Shown: piece by piece, positions 1 to 12,000 of the stretch
Layout of the letters: each line of letters opens with the position of its first letter
Numbering within the stretch: the stretch's first letter is position 1
Origin: Crocodylus rhombifer
Lineage: Eukaryota > Chordata > Crocodylia > Crocodylidae
Reading direction: 5' to 3'
DNA length: 64,000 bases
Assembly (NCBI GenBank): GCA_038503035.1
Contig: JAVSML010024570.1
Location: 220,007-284,006 of the forward strand
Translations under genes and position numbers: made by a program
The notes under the pieces: generated by a model
Seen by the model: only the letters and a program-made list of their open reading frames with translations
Database searches by the model: none
Told to the model about the DNA's origin: nothing

Positions 1-465
1 GCCCTTCTGAACACTCATAGTGTAGTTACTGTATCCTAAACATGTCCAGATGGGGAGTCACCATAGCATAGCCACCATATGCTTACCTCAGCATTTAGAC
101 AAGTCCATAGTCATCATGAAACCTATGATTTAACTTAGGCACAGGGACACAGCTGGATAAGACATGGCTGAGCCAGTGTACTGCATTAAGTACCCAGATG
201 GTGCCCACAGGACTCGACAAAGACCATACTCTTTACTGAGGGTTTCCCCCATAATGTTGAACCCTTGGCTGCCACAGTCCTTACTATAGGACATGACACC
301 TAAATACCTTTGTACATCTGGTCCCGTGTGAAGCCAGTGGGATGCAGAGGATGCCCTTCCTCCTTGAGGAAAAATTCTGTGTGCTTAGGGTTCCCTGTTC
401 CACTATATCCATGATGTTAGTTATGACTGGTGGTTACTACCATTCAGCTTGTTTTAATTTTTCAG
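1..465. other. Unassigned flank
   Basis: AT-rich single-copy-looking sequence with no recognisable gene, repeat or RNA. In human the neighbour on this side of RAD1 is TTC23L, but nothing here translates into a TPR-like sequence. Confidence 0.4.
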
Positions 466-642
466 GATCTTCCTTCCAACCTCACTGTGGCATACATAAT
501 AGAAAAAGCTGTTACATAGATGAGAAAATAGTATACCAGTTGGGTTCAGATGGACCATTCATGTTTAACATCTGTATTTCTGTGAGCCATATGTCCAAAA
601 GTAATGTTAAAATCTCACCTGTGTCCATCAATACAACAGAAG
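466..642 (+). other. Candidate orphan internal exon, gene unknown
   Basis: A 177-nt stretch is open in one frame and bounded by a good acceptor (pyrimidine-rich run, then TTTTTCAG) and a consensus donor (GAAG, then GTAAGT). Entry and exit are both phase 1, so the length is a multiple of three. The 58 or so encoded residues include His-Cys, Ser-Cys-Tyr and Ile-Cys-Ile pairs and read like an extracellular module, since symmetric phase-1 exons are common in such proteins. I recognise no family, and it does not resemble TTC23L. No neighbouring exon of the same gene is visible. It could be a chance open frame, a pseudo-exon or an exon of a gene lying left of the window. Confidence 0.3.
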
Positions 643-1204
643 GTAAGTCAGACAACTGGGAATACATTTAAGGAAGTCAGGCAGTGGTTTGCTTTCTCAC
701 TTGAGAGATTATGTACATCATTCTTAGCAGTTCAACACATTCAAGGGCAATAGACAAATAACTATCGATACAACTTTCAGATAAATAGTGATCACACTTG
801 TATTGAAGGGAAACTAGAGAGGTTAGGAGAAAAAACAGTGATTTTAACTACAGTCTTAAAAGGAAAACTCATGTAAAGTGTAAATTAAGCATGAAAACAA
901 AGTAATATATGGCTCTTCTATGATTTTGGCTGTTGTAAAATCCCCGAGGGCTACTTTTATTAGAAAATTAATTCTAGGTGACACCAATTATGAAAATTAT
1001 AACAGTGGAACCCTATTGCTCTGAATGGGTAAATAGAGCAAGTGCTACATAAAGTGGTCAGTAAGAGCTTATTTTATATATCACTTTCAAATTATTTGGA
1101 CTCCTGTAAAGTATACAAGTCAACTGATATCGGGTGATCTTCTCACCAGCAGCCTTGTTCTCCTTCACCACTTTTCTCCTGTTCTCATTTCAAATTAATT
1201 TGCA

Positions 1205-1305
1205 CCTTCTGTGGGATAGGGATGCAGTTGTCCTATGCCTGTACAGGGCCTTGATGCTGAATGAGGGTCTTGGGCCCTACTGCAATACAAATAAATGAGC
1301 ACACA
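1205..1305 (+). repeat. Ancient SINE/LINE 3' tail relic
   Basis: The stretch around 1235-1295 (GTACAGGGCCTTGATGCTGA, then GGGCCCTACTGCAATACAAATAA) resembles the conserved 3' tail shared by reptilian tRNA-derived SINEs and their LINE partners. The copy is short and diverged, and the assignment is by remembered pattern only. Confidence 0.4.
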
Positions 1306-1956
1306 CAAGTTGCCTAACAAAACAGTGAAAGTCTCTCACTGACCCCTGGTTTACTCCAATTGTCCTCTTTTGAAATGCATCAAGCTGGCTATGCTATTTC
1401 CTACATTTTTTGCTCTGGCTGCATCTTGTTGTACATATACTGTGGTTTCTTCCCTGCAAAACATGACTTTTTTCCAGACAGACAAGACAGAATAGACTTG
1501 CCTATTCTTACTGCAACGGATAACATTAAATTTGTTTCCTTCAGACATATTGTCTGACTGAAGTGCAAGTCATTTTGCTGTCCAACCTGTTAGAGGAACT
1601 TGGAGAAACTGAGGGCCATCCTGAATAAACCCTGCTCATCTAGGTCTTGGAAAATTATTCAGGGAGTACTGGGTTTACTTTTATCTGTGATCTGGACACA
1701 GTGCTGCAGAGAGCAAGCATGACCTTCCCTTGAATGAGTGGCTGCTGGCCTTTGCTCAAGAAACCATCTCCTCTGGTAGCCTGAGAAGATGGCAGAGTAG
1801 CGATTTGAGGAGGAAAGTGTCAGTCATTGAAAATGGCCCCCTTCACATTATTCTGAAAATTGTTGCATTTTGAATCATCTGTCCAGCGCTCCATTGGACA
1901 CTATATAGTTCTTGGGAATAAGCAAGACCCGAGGTTTTTTAAATGTAACTGCAATT

Positions 1957-1962
1957 TTTATT
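1957..1962 (-). terminator. RAD1: RAD1 poly(A) signal AATAAA
   Basis: TTTATT on the given strand reads AATAAA on the RAD1 strand, about 1.09 kb downstream of the stop codon. It is the first canonical signal I noticed after the stop, which suggests a 3' UTR from 3049 to about 1940. Other signals nearer the stop were not searched exhaustively. Confidence 0.5.
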
Positions 1963-3049
1963 GTCAGGGAATAAATCTGATAATTTAAAAAAAATACAAA
2001 ACCATTTATAAGTGCTGCAAAAAATGTAAATTCAGTAGATCTGGGATTGTACATGTGTCAACAGTCAGACAGGCAATCAAAGTCCATGGGACTCGTAATA
2101 GGGACAAGGTATAGTATTTTATCAATCATTCTATAAAAGAACATTTCACATTTCTTCTTAAACGCATGTTCCTGGCCTCTTTCCTTAAAGAATCAAAGCA
2201 GAAGCCTTTGGTCTAGAGAGTGGTAGGAGAAGTATGGGGTTTCCAAGAGGGTAGAAGGGAAGTGTCATTTAAGGTAACAGATTTCAAGGGCAGTCTCCCT
2301 GTATTAGAGAAATACAAAAAGTGTTTGAGATTCAGTCCAAGTAACATGGCCAAAGTGCTGTGCTGCAGACGATTCATACTGGATTCCATCCTACCTTGCC
2401 AGTGCAACACAAGCACTAGTGCTGTAGACAGCAGGTAACATTCATCCCAGATGCCATTCCAGGGTAGACAACTGACTATGTCTGACAAGTAAGCCATTTG
2501 TAAGCACTAAGAAATCAGATGCCAGGTCACCTTCTTGCACGAGCAATCTTTTGAGAAAAGTGATTTTTGTTTGATCATCTGAAGGTTTCTGCTGTCTAGT
2601 ACACGCCTTAGCCTTTGTTCGCTGTCTATAATGCCTTGTCCATGATCAAAACAAACCACAGCAACAAATGGTAGATTAAAATACTGCACGTGGTACAGAC
2701 TAATCAGCATAACACCAAAATCATGTCACTGTGTTAATATAACATCACTGTGACTGGTGATTCCATTCCCAAAGGCTGTTTGGTCAGCATTTCAAGTGGG
2801 CAGAAAGCATAGCTGTATGTAACACATGGTGCAGTAACTGGCACCTTCATCAGACTCTGCAGAGGTTGAGAACTAAGCAACCTTTTTGTTTTGTATAGGG
2901 GTTGCTTTTGGGCCAGAAAAATAGTGGCATTGTAGCTGTCTGTTCTCTGAATAAAAAGGACTTTACTTTCCAGTTCTATTAATCTGACAACTTTCACTTA
3001 AAAATGTAAGGTTTAATATCCCGATCAACCACTTATGACCTTCAGAATG

Positions 3050-6000
3050 TTATAGTTCTGTTTCAGCAACATCCTCATCAGGGCAACAGTAGTATTCCAC
3101 AAAACAGATCTGTCCGTCTTCATTCTTAATCATATACTGCAGCGAGAGGAATCCCCGAGTATCTGTTCGAATAGATACTTTACAAGATAAAGCCAGCGCC
3201 TTAGTAGATGGTTTGAGCAATGAGATCTTATACCTACAAATGAAAGAAAAAAAAACCTCTTTCAAGTACATTAACACGATAACTAACTGATTAATAGCCT
3301 AATTCTGATTAGTGAGATATCCAATTGTAGCAGCTATTTTACATTCTGGTTTAATTTTTCTCTAAACTGGCAATAGGCATTTTGCTCCAACATTTTTTTA
3401 TCACTGAGGTTTTAATCAGGAGCACACTTCTGCCAAGGGGGAAGAAGGGGTTTATATTATATACTTGATGTGCTAGGGAGAGAAATATTTCAATATATCT
3501 AGAAACTTCTTCGAGTTTCATGGCAAAATGGTATTAACAGCCAAGCAGTGCTTTGCTATTACTGCAGTGATCACCCACCTGTTTGTCTGGGTCTGGTTAC
3601 ACTGAAACACTTCCATCAAATCAGAGTCCTTGGGATAGTCCAGATGTGCACTTCCTGCATTCCCAAAGGTAGATAATCTAAAAGACCAAAATATGTTGCG
3701 GCTAAGAACTGATACCAGCCCTACAAAAATCTGACAGAAAACTAATAGCAGGTAGTTTTCATGTGTAACTTGGTAGGACACTCAACACTATATACAGTAA
3801 AATGAATCTCTCTAATTGGGTGGAGCTGGACTAATTCAGCACAGCGACTGAGGCTGTCCAAAGTCCTGAATGTAGCGGACAGTGGCTTCATAGAAAGCTA
3901 CTTTACAAGGAAGACTGATTCTTTATTGTATTACACTGGAATAGAGAAGACACATTCTGTTACAAGTACCAAGTGTTCTCCAGCACTTGGTTCTGGAGCT
4001 TCTAGGAACAGAGAAAGCTCATGACCCCCGTGCTAGCTCCTGCAAGATGCACCTTCTTAGCCTGAGGAGACAATCACCCCTCTCAAAGCTTGGCAAACCC
4101 CAGGAACTTACTCTGAACAGCCAAACATGCTAAATGAAAAGATCTGAAATGTGTTTATAAAATACCAGGTAATAAGAGTTGCACCTGTGTGTTGTTCAGG
4201 TGAACTTGATTACCTAACTTCAAAAACAAATATACACCATAATTGTCAAAAGGATCAGGTTGAAAAATTTGGGATCCTGAGAAACAAGCAGAGAAAAATT
4301 GCTCTAAAACTTCTCTGAATAATCAAGAGCGTTTTTACATGGGACAGAGTAGAGTGTAACAACAGAAGGTCACAGATGTTCAAACAGAAACCTAAGGAAT
4401 GGTGCAAACTTGTACACTGCAAAAGAGGCCACAATGATTTCAAACCATGGAAAAAAGTGCTAAGCATGTATATCCAGACAGGCATTTTCAGTTACCTGAA
4501 ATAGGGCTTCTCTGGTGACATTGTAATCTGCAGAACGTCACTTGTCATGTCCAATTCAGCAAATGCTTCTCGTAGCCCCTCAGACTGCAGGATAATTTTA
4601 TTAACCACATTTGTGCTGCAGAAATCAAAATCTAGTATCTCTTCAGGCTCCTGAGTGTTAATTTTACACACGGTCACCACACCTCCTTCTTCTAGGAAGA
4701 GCGTCAATGGGTAGCCATAGCCACAATAACACATCCGAAGAGCTGTTGAAGTGCCTGAAAGGAGAATGAAATAAGCAATTGTTATCAGAGAGACAGCATG
4801 GCCTTCTACCTTTGCAGATTTGGGTTTTACCCACACTTAAATCATCCAAAATGAATTAAGTAAGCTCAGCCTAGTTTATGGCAGCTCCTGCCTGAGCGTA
4901 ACACTACACAGCAAATTAAATAAGACTGTAGCCCAGGTGACCCATCTTGAAGCCAATGTGGATGACAGTGGTAATGAAGGTGTAGCAGTGCAGGTTTCAA
5001 TGTGAGCTACTAACTCAAGCGAAAACCTTCCAGAAACTCTTGGTATGTACTTTTCTCTTCTCCACCACTATTCCCTGTGTAAGTTAGAGTAAAACTAGCA
5101 CAAACAAGCTGACCTATGCTTCCTAATTCCTTCATTTTCCTGTGCAGCCAGAGCCCGAGTCTGTAACATGAGATCATGACATGATTTAGTAGAACTGACA
5201 GTGTCATTTGAAGACACACGAAGAACAGCAGACGTGCCTGAGGTCAATACTGAGATGCACCGACAGAAACATCTGAAAAAGCTCCGACAGAACATTTCTG
5301 TCATGGACAGGACTCCTGACAGAGCTGTTACTAGTTTCATGCATCAGAAAAACAGTTTTGAACTATTTTTAGGTAGTGAATTCTTCTGGGATTCAGGAAC
5401 CCAGTAAGAATGCTACTTTTTCTTTCTTTTCCCTTAACAGATGAATAGGAACAATTTCACCTTCATAGGAAAAATGCAGTATTTCACATAAAAAAAACAA
5501 CAACAGTCAAGCAAAAAAAAAAAGCCATTTTAAAAAATATATTCAAATCACAATCCGTTGAAAAACACTAAGCAACAAGAACACAGGTTGACTTACAGAA
5601 TCAAAACCACAGAACAAGTTGTGTGGCTATGAGACACTTGTCTGCTCTGCAGTGTGCCTAAGGCTTAAAGTCAAAAGCAAGAGTCCTTCAACTACCTGAG
5701 AAATAGAGCTGTGCAAAATTTCGCTGGGTGTTTCAATTCAAAGCTGTTTCAATGTGTTTTGAGCTTGAAACAGTGAAATTGAAATGAAACAAAAGCCTTT
5801 GAATCAGCTTTGAAACAAAACCAGGGCACTTGAAACGTTTCAAAACATTTTGAGTTTCAAAGCCAGGCTTACTCGGTCCCAGCCAGCAGCAGCAGCATGC
5901 TGTCATCCCAAGCGTGGATCCGGGGGCCACATCCCCTGGGAGGAGTCTGGCACAGCCCCGTAGCCCTCCCGGGGGTGCAGGCCCTGGATCTGCATGTGGG

Positions 6001-9000
6001 ATGACAGCATGCTGTCGCTAGTTACAGGCCCCTGAATGACATGAGGCTGCCGCTGCTGCCTTGGGCCAGTGGCAGCAGCAATCTTCCCANNNNNNNNNNG
6101 ACTCCTCCCAGTGAAGCGGGCCCCCGATCTGCATGCTGGATGACAGAAGACTGCTGCTGCTGCCTCAGGCCAGCAGCAGCAGCAATCTTCCTGGGTGCAG
6201 GGTGTGCCCAGTGCTGGTCCCAAGCAGCACTCCTCGCATCCAGCATGTAGATCCGAGGGGCCGCAAACCCCAGGAGGGCTGCAGGGCTGTGCCAGACTCC
6301 TCCTGGGAGTGCAGGCCCCTGATCTGTGCACCAGAGGCTGCTGCTCCCAGCAAGTATCATGAGTTTTGCTTTGAACACTTTGAGGTGCAGTTTCCCAGAA
6401 ATCTCTGCACCTATCTCATTGACACTTGGCATGCTCTCAGAAGGGGCTACCATCCCTTCAACTGTCATCCAAATCAGGCAAGAAATGACTAAATTTTAGA
6501 CGTTTTCATGATTCCCCATTATAGCCTATGCGTGAACTGTCAAAATGTGTCAAAACAGTGAAACAGTTTCGAGAAAACAAAATAGAACCGTGCCTCGAAA
6601 CTAAACGAAATGAAACACTGTCCCTTTGAAACGGTGAAATGGAATTCAAAACAAATGGTGCCGTTTCACACAGCCCTACTGAGAAGTACAAACAGAGGAA
6701 GGATGCTCACAAAGTTAACAGCCCAGGAACTGGACTCCGATCTGGATTCAGTTCATGGCTCTGCACAGGCTTCCTGTACAAACTTGTGCAAGTAATAACT
6801 GCCTCAATCTCCCATCTGTGGATAAATGCACTGATGCTCACATGCTGTTGTGGGATGGAGGCCAGAGAACTGCTTTGAAATAGATTGGACTATTCCTGAA
6901 TTGTGAGAGTGTTTCTTTTAGGAGACTGTTCAAGGGCAGCAGAAGTCTAGTGGACTGGCTGTGGCGTGAGGCTCAGTGTCCTGGTCCGTAATCTGCCACC
7001 GTCTTTCTGGGAAAACACTTAGACTTGTCACTTAGTCCGCCTTCTTCCCTTTCTGTGTAAAAGCTGTTTGCAGTTTCCAGATTGAGCGCAACACACATTC
7101 TAGGGTTGACATGGACTGTACTACTTTAATGCACCAGGTGCTACTGATATTTTCCTTCTACATGCAGCAATTATCCACTCTGTGCCATATCTGTGTATGA
7201 TCACAGGAAAATTCCTCTGCTATTTCTGTTTCTTTTACAGATCTCACTGTCATTGTCTTTCACTCTGCCTTTCAAACTCAGGACTTCTTGTCTGGCACCT
7301 TTGTGCCCCCTTAGCTACAGCTGTGCCTGTGACAGTGATGGAGTTCAGGCTGGGTACCTAAGCCTCCTGGCCATCACAGCATACATTTTCAGCAGCTTAA
7401 GCTGATAGCAGATACAGGGTTGTCCAACTTCAGAGTGACTAGGGGCTGCACACCAGCCATGGGCACTGGGCCACACACTGCATGGGACAAACACTGTGCA
7501 CGCTCCTGGAACCCCCACGCAGCAAGCAGAGTGAACCATCCCCCCACCCTCCCAACCCACAGGGCAACAAGTTTACCAGCCCCACTCCTGCCATGCTGCC
7601 CCTCCAGCTAAGCTGCTACAGCAAAAGCAGTGGGGAGAGTGGTGGCCCAGCAGGAAGTCAAAGGCTGTCTTTTAACTCTTCACGGGCTGCCAGTTGACCA
7701 GCCCTGGCCTAATCAATTAATGGCAGATGCTTTTTCCAAGGCAACTTATGCTTTGAAGTAGAAGAAAACTTGCAGAACTTGAAAAGCTTATGCTTGTGGA
7801 AGCCCCCGGGAAACATCTCTATATAGTCACCAAGGACATGCACACACCATACCTGGCAGGGAACTTGTACCAAAAATGGTCAGGCAGTCGAGAAGAACAG
7901 TCAGATTGATTCGAAACGTCACGGACTCCTCCTGAACAACAAATTCTTGAAAAATCCCTGCCTGTAGGAGAGAAGGAGTGATGGGAAAGAAAAAGGTAGG
8001 CGGGCGAATCAGACATTTGTTTCTTGTGGTATTCTACAATTCTAGCGACTTAAACTTCCCTGTGAGTACATACCTGTCACCCTTCAGCTCTCCGTATGAT
8101 GCAAAGTGAGCATCATGTAAAATATAACATTTGTTCATTATCCTATATAAATTGGAACATTACCAGGGAAAGGGAAACGATGCAAGTCTGACATTTAGGT
8201 AATGAAGTTTTATAGTTTCAAAGTGAGTTATAAATGTTAAAGTCTAAAGCTTTTCCCCTCTCAGCAGATGTTCAATGGGCTGCAGAGCTTAAATAAAATC
8301 ATCTTGATTTTTATTTCTGGCTACATTTCTGCTGTGATAGGTGCTCTTGCCCTAAGAACCAGACACTGTTAAGACAGACAAGTATGCAGAAAGCAGGCAG
8401 AAGAGAACATTTTCCTAAAAAAGGACATGACTTCTTAAAATCCAAAGAAATAAAATCTAACAAGAAGTCAGAATTTACTGGGGAAAGTCTTTCTGGACTT
8501 TCGGAAGGCCTTCAACACTGTCTCTCACCCCATTCTCATTAAAAAACTGGGGGACTGTGGTGTCGACACCCACACAGTCAAATGGGTCACTAACTGCCTG
8601 GAGGACCGCACCCAGACAGTGGTGGTGGTTGGGTCATTTTCGACCTGGAGGGATGTGGGCAGTGGGGTCCCCCAGGGCTCGGTCCTCGGGCCCGCACTGT
8701 TCAACATCTTCATCAGTGACTTGGACGAGGGGGTAAAAAGCACCCTGTTCAAATTTGCTGATGACACTAAGATGTGGGGGGATGTAGGCATGCTAGACAG
8801 GAGGAATAGGCTGCAATCAGACTTAGACAGATTACAGGGGTGGGCGGATGAGAACAGGATGGGTTTCAACACTGACAAGTGCAAGGTGATGTACCTGGGG
8901 AGGAAGAACCGGCACCATACCTACAGGCTGGGGAACCCCCTTCTCGCCAGTGCAGAGGCAGAAAAGGATCTTGGAGTCATCAGTGATGCCAAAATGAACA

Positions 9001-12000
9001 TGGGCCGGCAGTGTGGGGATGCAGTCAGGAAGGCCAACCGCACCCTGTCATGCATCCACAGATTCATCTCAAGCAGGTCCAAGAAGGTGATCCTCCCCCT
9101 CTATGCGGCACTGGTCAGGCCGCAGCTGGAGTACTGCATCCAGTTCTGGGCACCGCACTCCAAGAGGGATGTCAACAGCATGGAGAGGGTCCAGAGGAGG
9201 GCCACTGGCATGATCAGGGGGCAGCAGGGCAGGCCCTATGAGGAGAGGCTATGGGACCTGAACCCGTTCAGCCTCCACAGGAGAAGGCTGAGGGAGGACC
9301 TAGTGGCCTGTTTACAAACTAGTCAGAGGGGACCAGCAGGCAGTGGGGGAGTCCCTGTTCCCCCGAGCACTGCCAGGAGTGACCAGGAATAATGGTCACA
9401 AGCTGGCAGAGGGTAGATTCAGATTAGACATCAGGAGGCGCTACTTCACTGTCAGGGTGGCTAGGATCTGGAACCAACTTCCAAGTGAAGTGGTGCTGGC
9501 TCCTACCCTGGGAGTCTTTAAAACAAGGCTACACAAACACCTTGCTAGGGTCATTTGATCCCAGTACTTTATCCTGACTTGATGATCTGCTCAGGTCCCT
9601 TCCGACCCTACAAACTATGAAACTGAAATAAGGGATCAACAGCAGTCATTCTAAATATATGCGAAGCTGGGTGACAGTGACCACAAGCTGATCATCTTCA
9701 CCATCCGCCGTAAAGCTGGCAAGTCAGTCAGCAACATGGAAATCTTTGACTTCAGGAAAGCTGACTCTGACAAGCTCAGGAGGCTTGTCAGTGAGGCCCT
9801 AAGGAACCACGACCCCAGGGGGAGGGGAGTTCAAGAAGAGTGGCTGCTCCTCAAGGGAGCGATCCTCAATGCACAAGCTAATTCTATTCCATCTCAGAGG
9901 AAAGGCAGTACGAGGGCACAGCAGCCCCCCTGGCTCTCCAGGGATCTAGCAGACCTCCTGAGGCAAAAACAAAGGCCTACAAAGGATGGGATTCACCTCC
10001 AAGGAGGAATATTCTGCACTGGTCCAGTCCTGCAGGGAGCAAACCAGGAAAGCCAAGGCTGCAACTGAACTCCAACTAGCTTCGACCATCAAGGACAATA
10101 AAAAGTCCTTTTTCAGACCCGTGCTGAACCAGATGGGACAACTGACTCCCAGGAAAAAGCCAACCTATTAAATGGGTACTTTGTGTCGATCTTTCATGAA
10201 TCCCATGGGACGCCCATGCCCACCACAGGACAGGGCAGTCCAGGTGAGAGAGACTCCCTGCCCTCCATTAATGCTGACCTCATGAAGGAACACCTTGAGA
10301 GGCTGGATACCTTCAAGTCAGCCGGCCCTGACAATCTACACCCCAGGGTACTTAAGGAGCTGGCGACCATAATAGTCCAGCCTCTGGCATAGATCTTTGA
10401 GAACTCCTGGCACTCTGGTGTAGTGCCTGAAGGCTGGAAGAAGGCCAATGTGGTGCCTATCTTCAAGAAAGGCAGGAAAGTGGATCCAGCAAACTATAGG
10501 CCCATCAGCCTGACTTCTATCCCAGGAAAGATCTTACAAAAGTTTATTAAAGAGGCCATCCTTAATGGACTGTCCAACGCCAACATCCTGAGGGACAGCC
10601 AGCACAGGTTTGTTGAGGGTAGGTCTTGCTTGACCAATCTCATTTCCTTCTACGACCAGGTGACCTATCACGTGGACAAGGGAGAAGAGATTGATGTCAT
10701 ATATCTTGACTTCAAAAAAGCCTTCAATCTGATATCCCATGATCACCTCTTGACAAAACTGGCCAACTGCGGCCTTGGGTCCACCATGATCCGCTGGCTA
10801 AGAAACTGGCTCCATGGTCGGACCCAGAGGGTAGTAATTGATGGCAGTCACTCATCATGGTGTCCTGTGACCCGTGGGGTCCCCCAAGGCTCTGTCCTTG
10901 GACCCATATTGTTCAACATCTTCATTAACAATGTGGACATTGGAGTCAGAAGCGGACTGGCCAAATTCACCGATGACACCAAACTTTGGGGCAAAGCATT
11001 CACACCACAAGACAGCTGGATGATCCAGGCTGACCTGGACAGGCTCAGCAAATGGGCAGACGAGAACCTGATGGTGTTTCCACCTTGGGAAGAAAAACCT
11101 GCAGCATCCTTATAGGCTCGGCAGTGCTACGTTGGAAAGCACTACAGAAGAAAGAGACTTGGGGGTCTTCATTGACCGCAAGATAAACATGAGCCTGCAA
11201 TGCGATGCTGCAACTACTAAAGCGACCAAAACGCTGGCTTGCATCCATAGGTGCTTCTCAAGCAAATCCCGAGACGTCATTCTCCCCTTGTACTTGGCCT
11301 TGGTGAGGCCGCAGCTGGAGTACTGCGTCCAGTTTTGTGCTCCGCAATTCAAAAAGGATGTGGAGAAGCTTGAGAGAGTCCAGAGAAGAGCCACATGCAT
11401 GATCAGAAGTCAGGAAAACAGACCTTACAACAACAGACTGAGAGCCATGGGGCCCTTTAGCCTGGAAAAGCACAAGCTATGGGGTGATCTGATGGCCACC
11501 TATAAGTTTATTGGGGTGACCACCAGTATCTGGGGGAACATTTGTTCACCAGAGCGTTCCAAGGGATGACAAGGTCAAACGGTTAGAAACTACTGCAAGA
11601 CCATTTCAGGCTGGACATAAGGAAGAATTTCTTTACTGTCCGAGCCCCCAAGGTCTGGAACAGTCTGCCAGCGGAGGTGGTTCAAGCACCTACATTGAAC
11701 ACCTTCAAGAATAAATTGGATGCTTATCTTGCTGGGATCCTATGGGCAGCACAGTCTGGGGAGGAGGGGAGCAGCCCTCAGTGATGAAAGAACAGATTAG
11801 GGACTATTTAGAAAAGCTGGACATATCTAAGTCCATGGGGCCAGACGCAGTGTACCTGAGAGTGCTGAGGGAGTTGGCTGAGGCAATTGCAGAGGTGCTG
11901 GCCATCATCTTAGGAAACTTGTGGCAATCAGGTGAGGTCCCAAACAATTGGAAAAGGGCAAATATAGTGCCCATCTTTAAGAAAGGGAGGAGGACCCAGA

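Noticed and set aside
5903..6492. Overlapping open frames with Gln/Ala or Leu runs in the hAT interior
   Set aside because: They come from CAG/CTG-rich tandem blocks in a non-autonomous transposon and cross an N gap.
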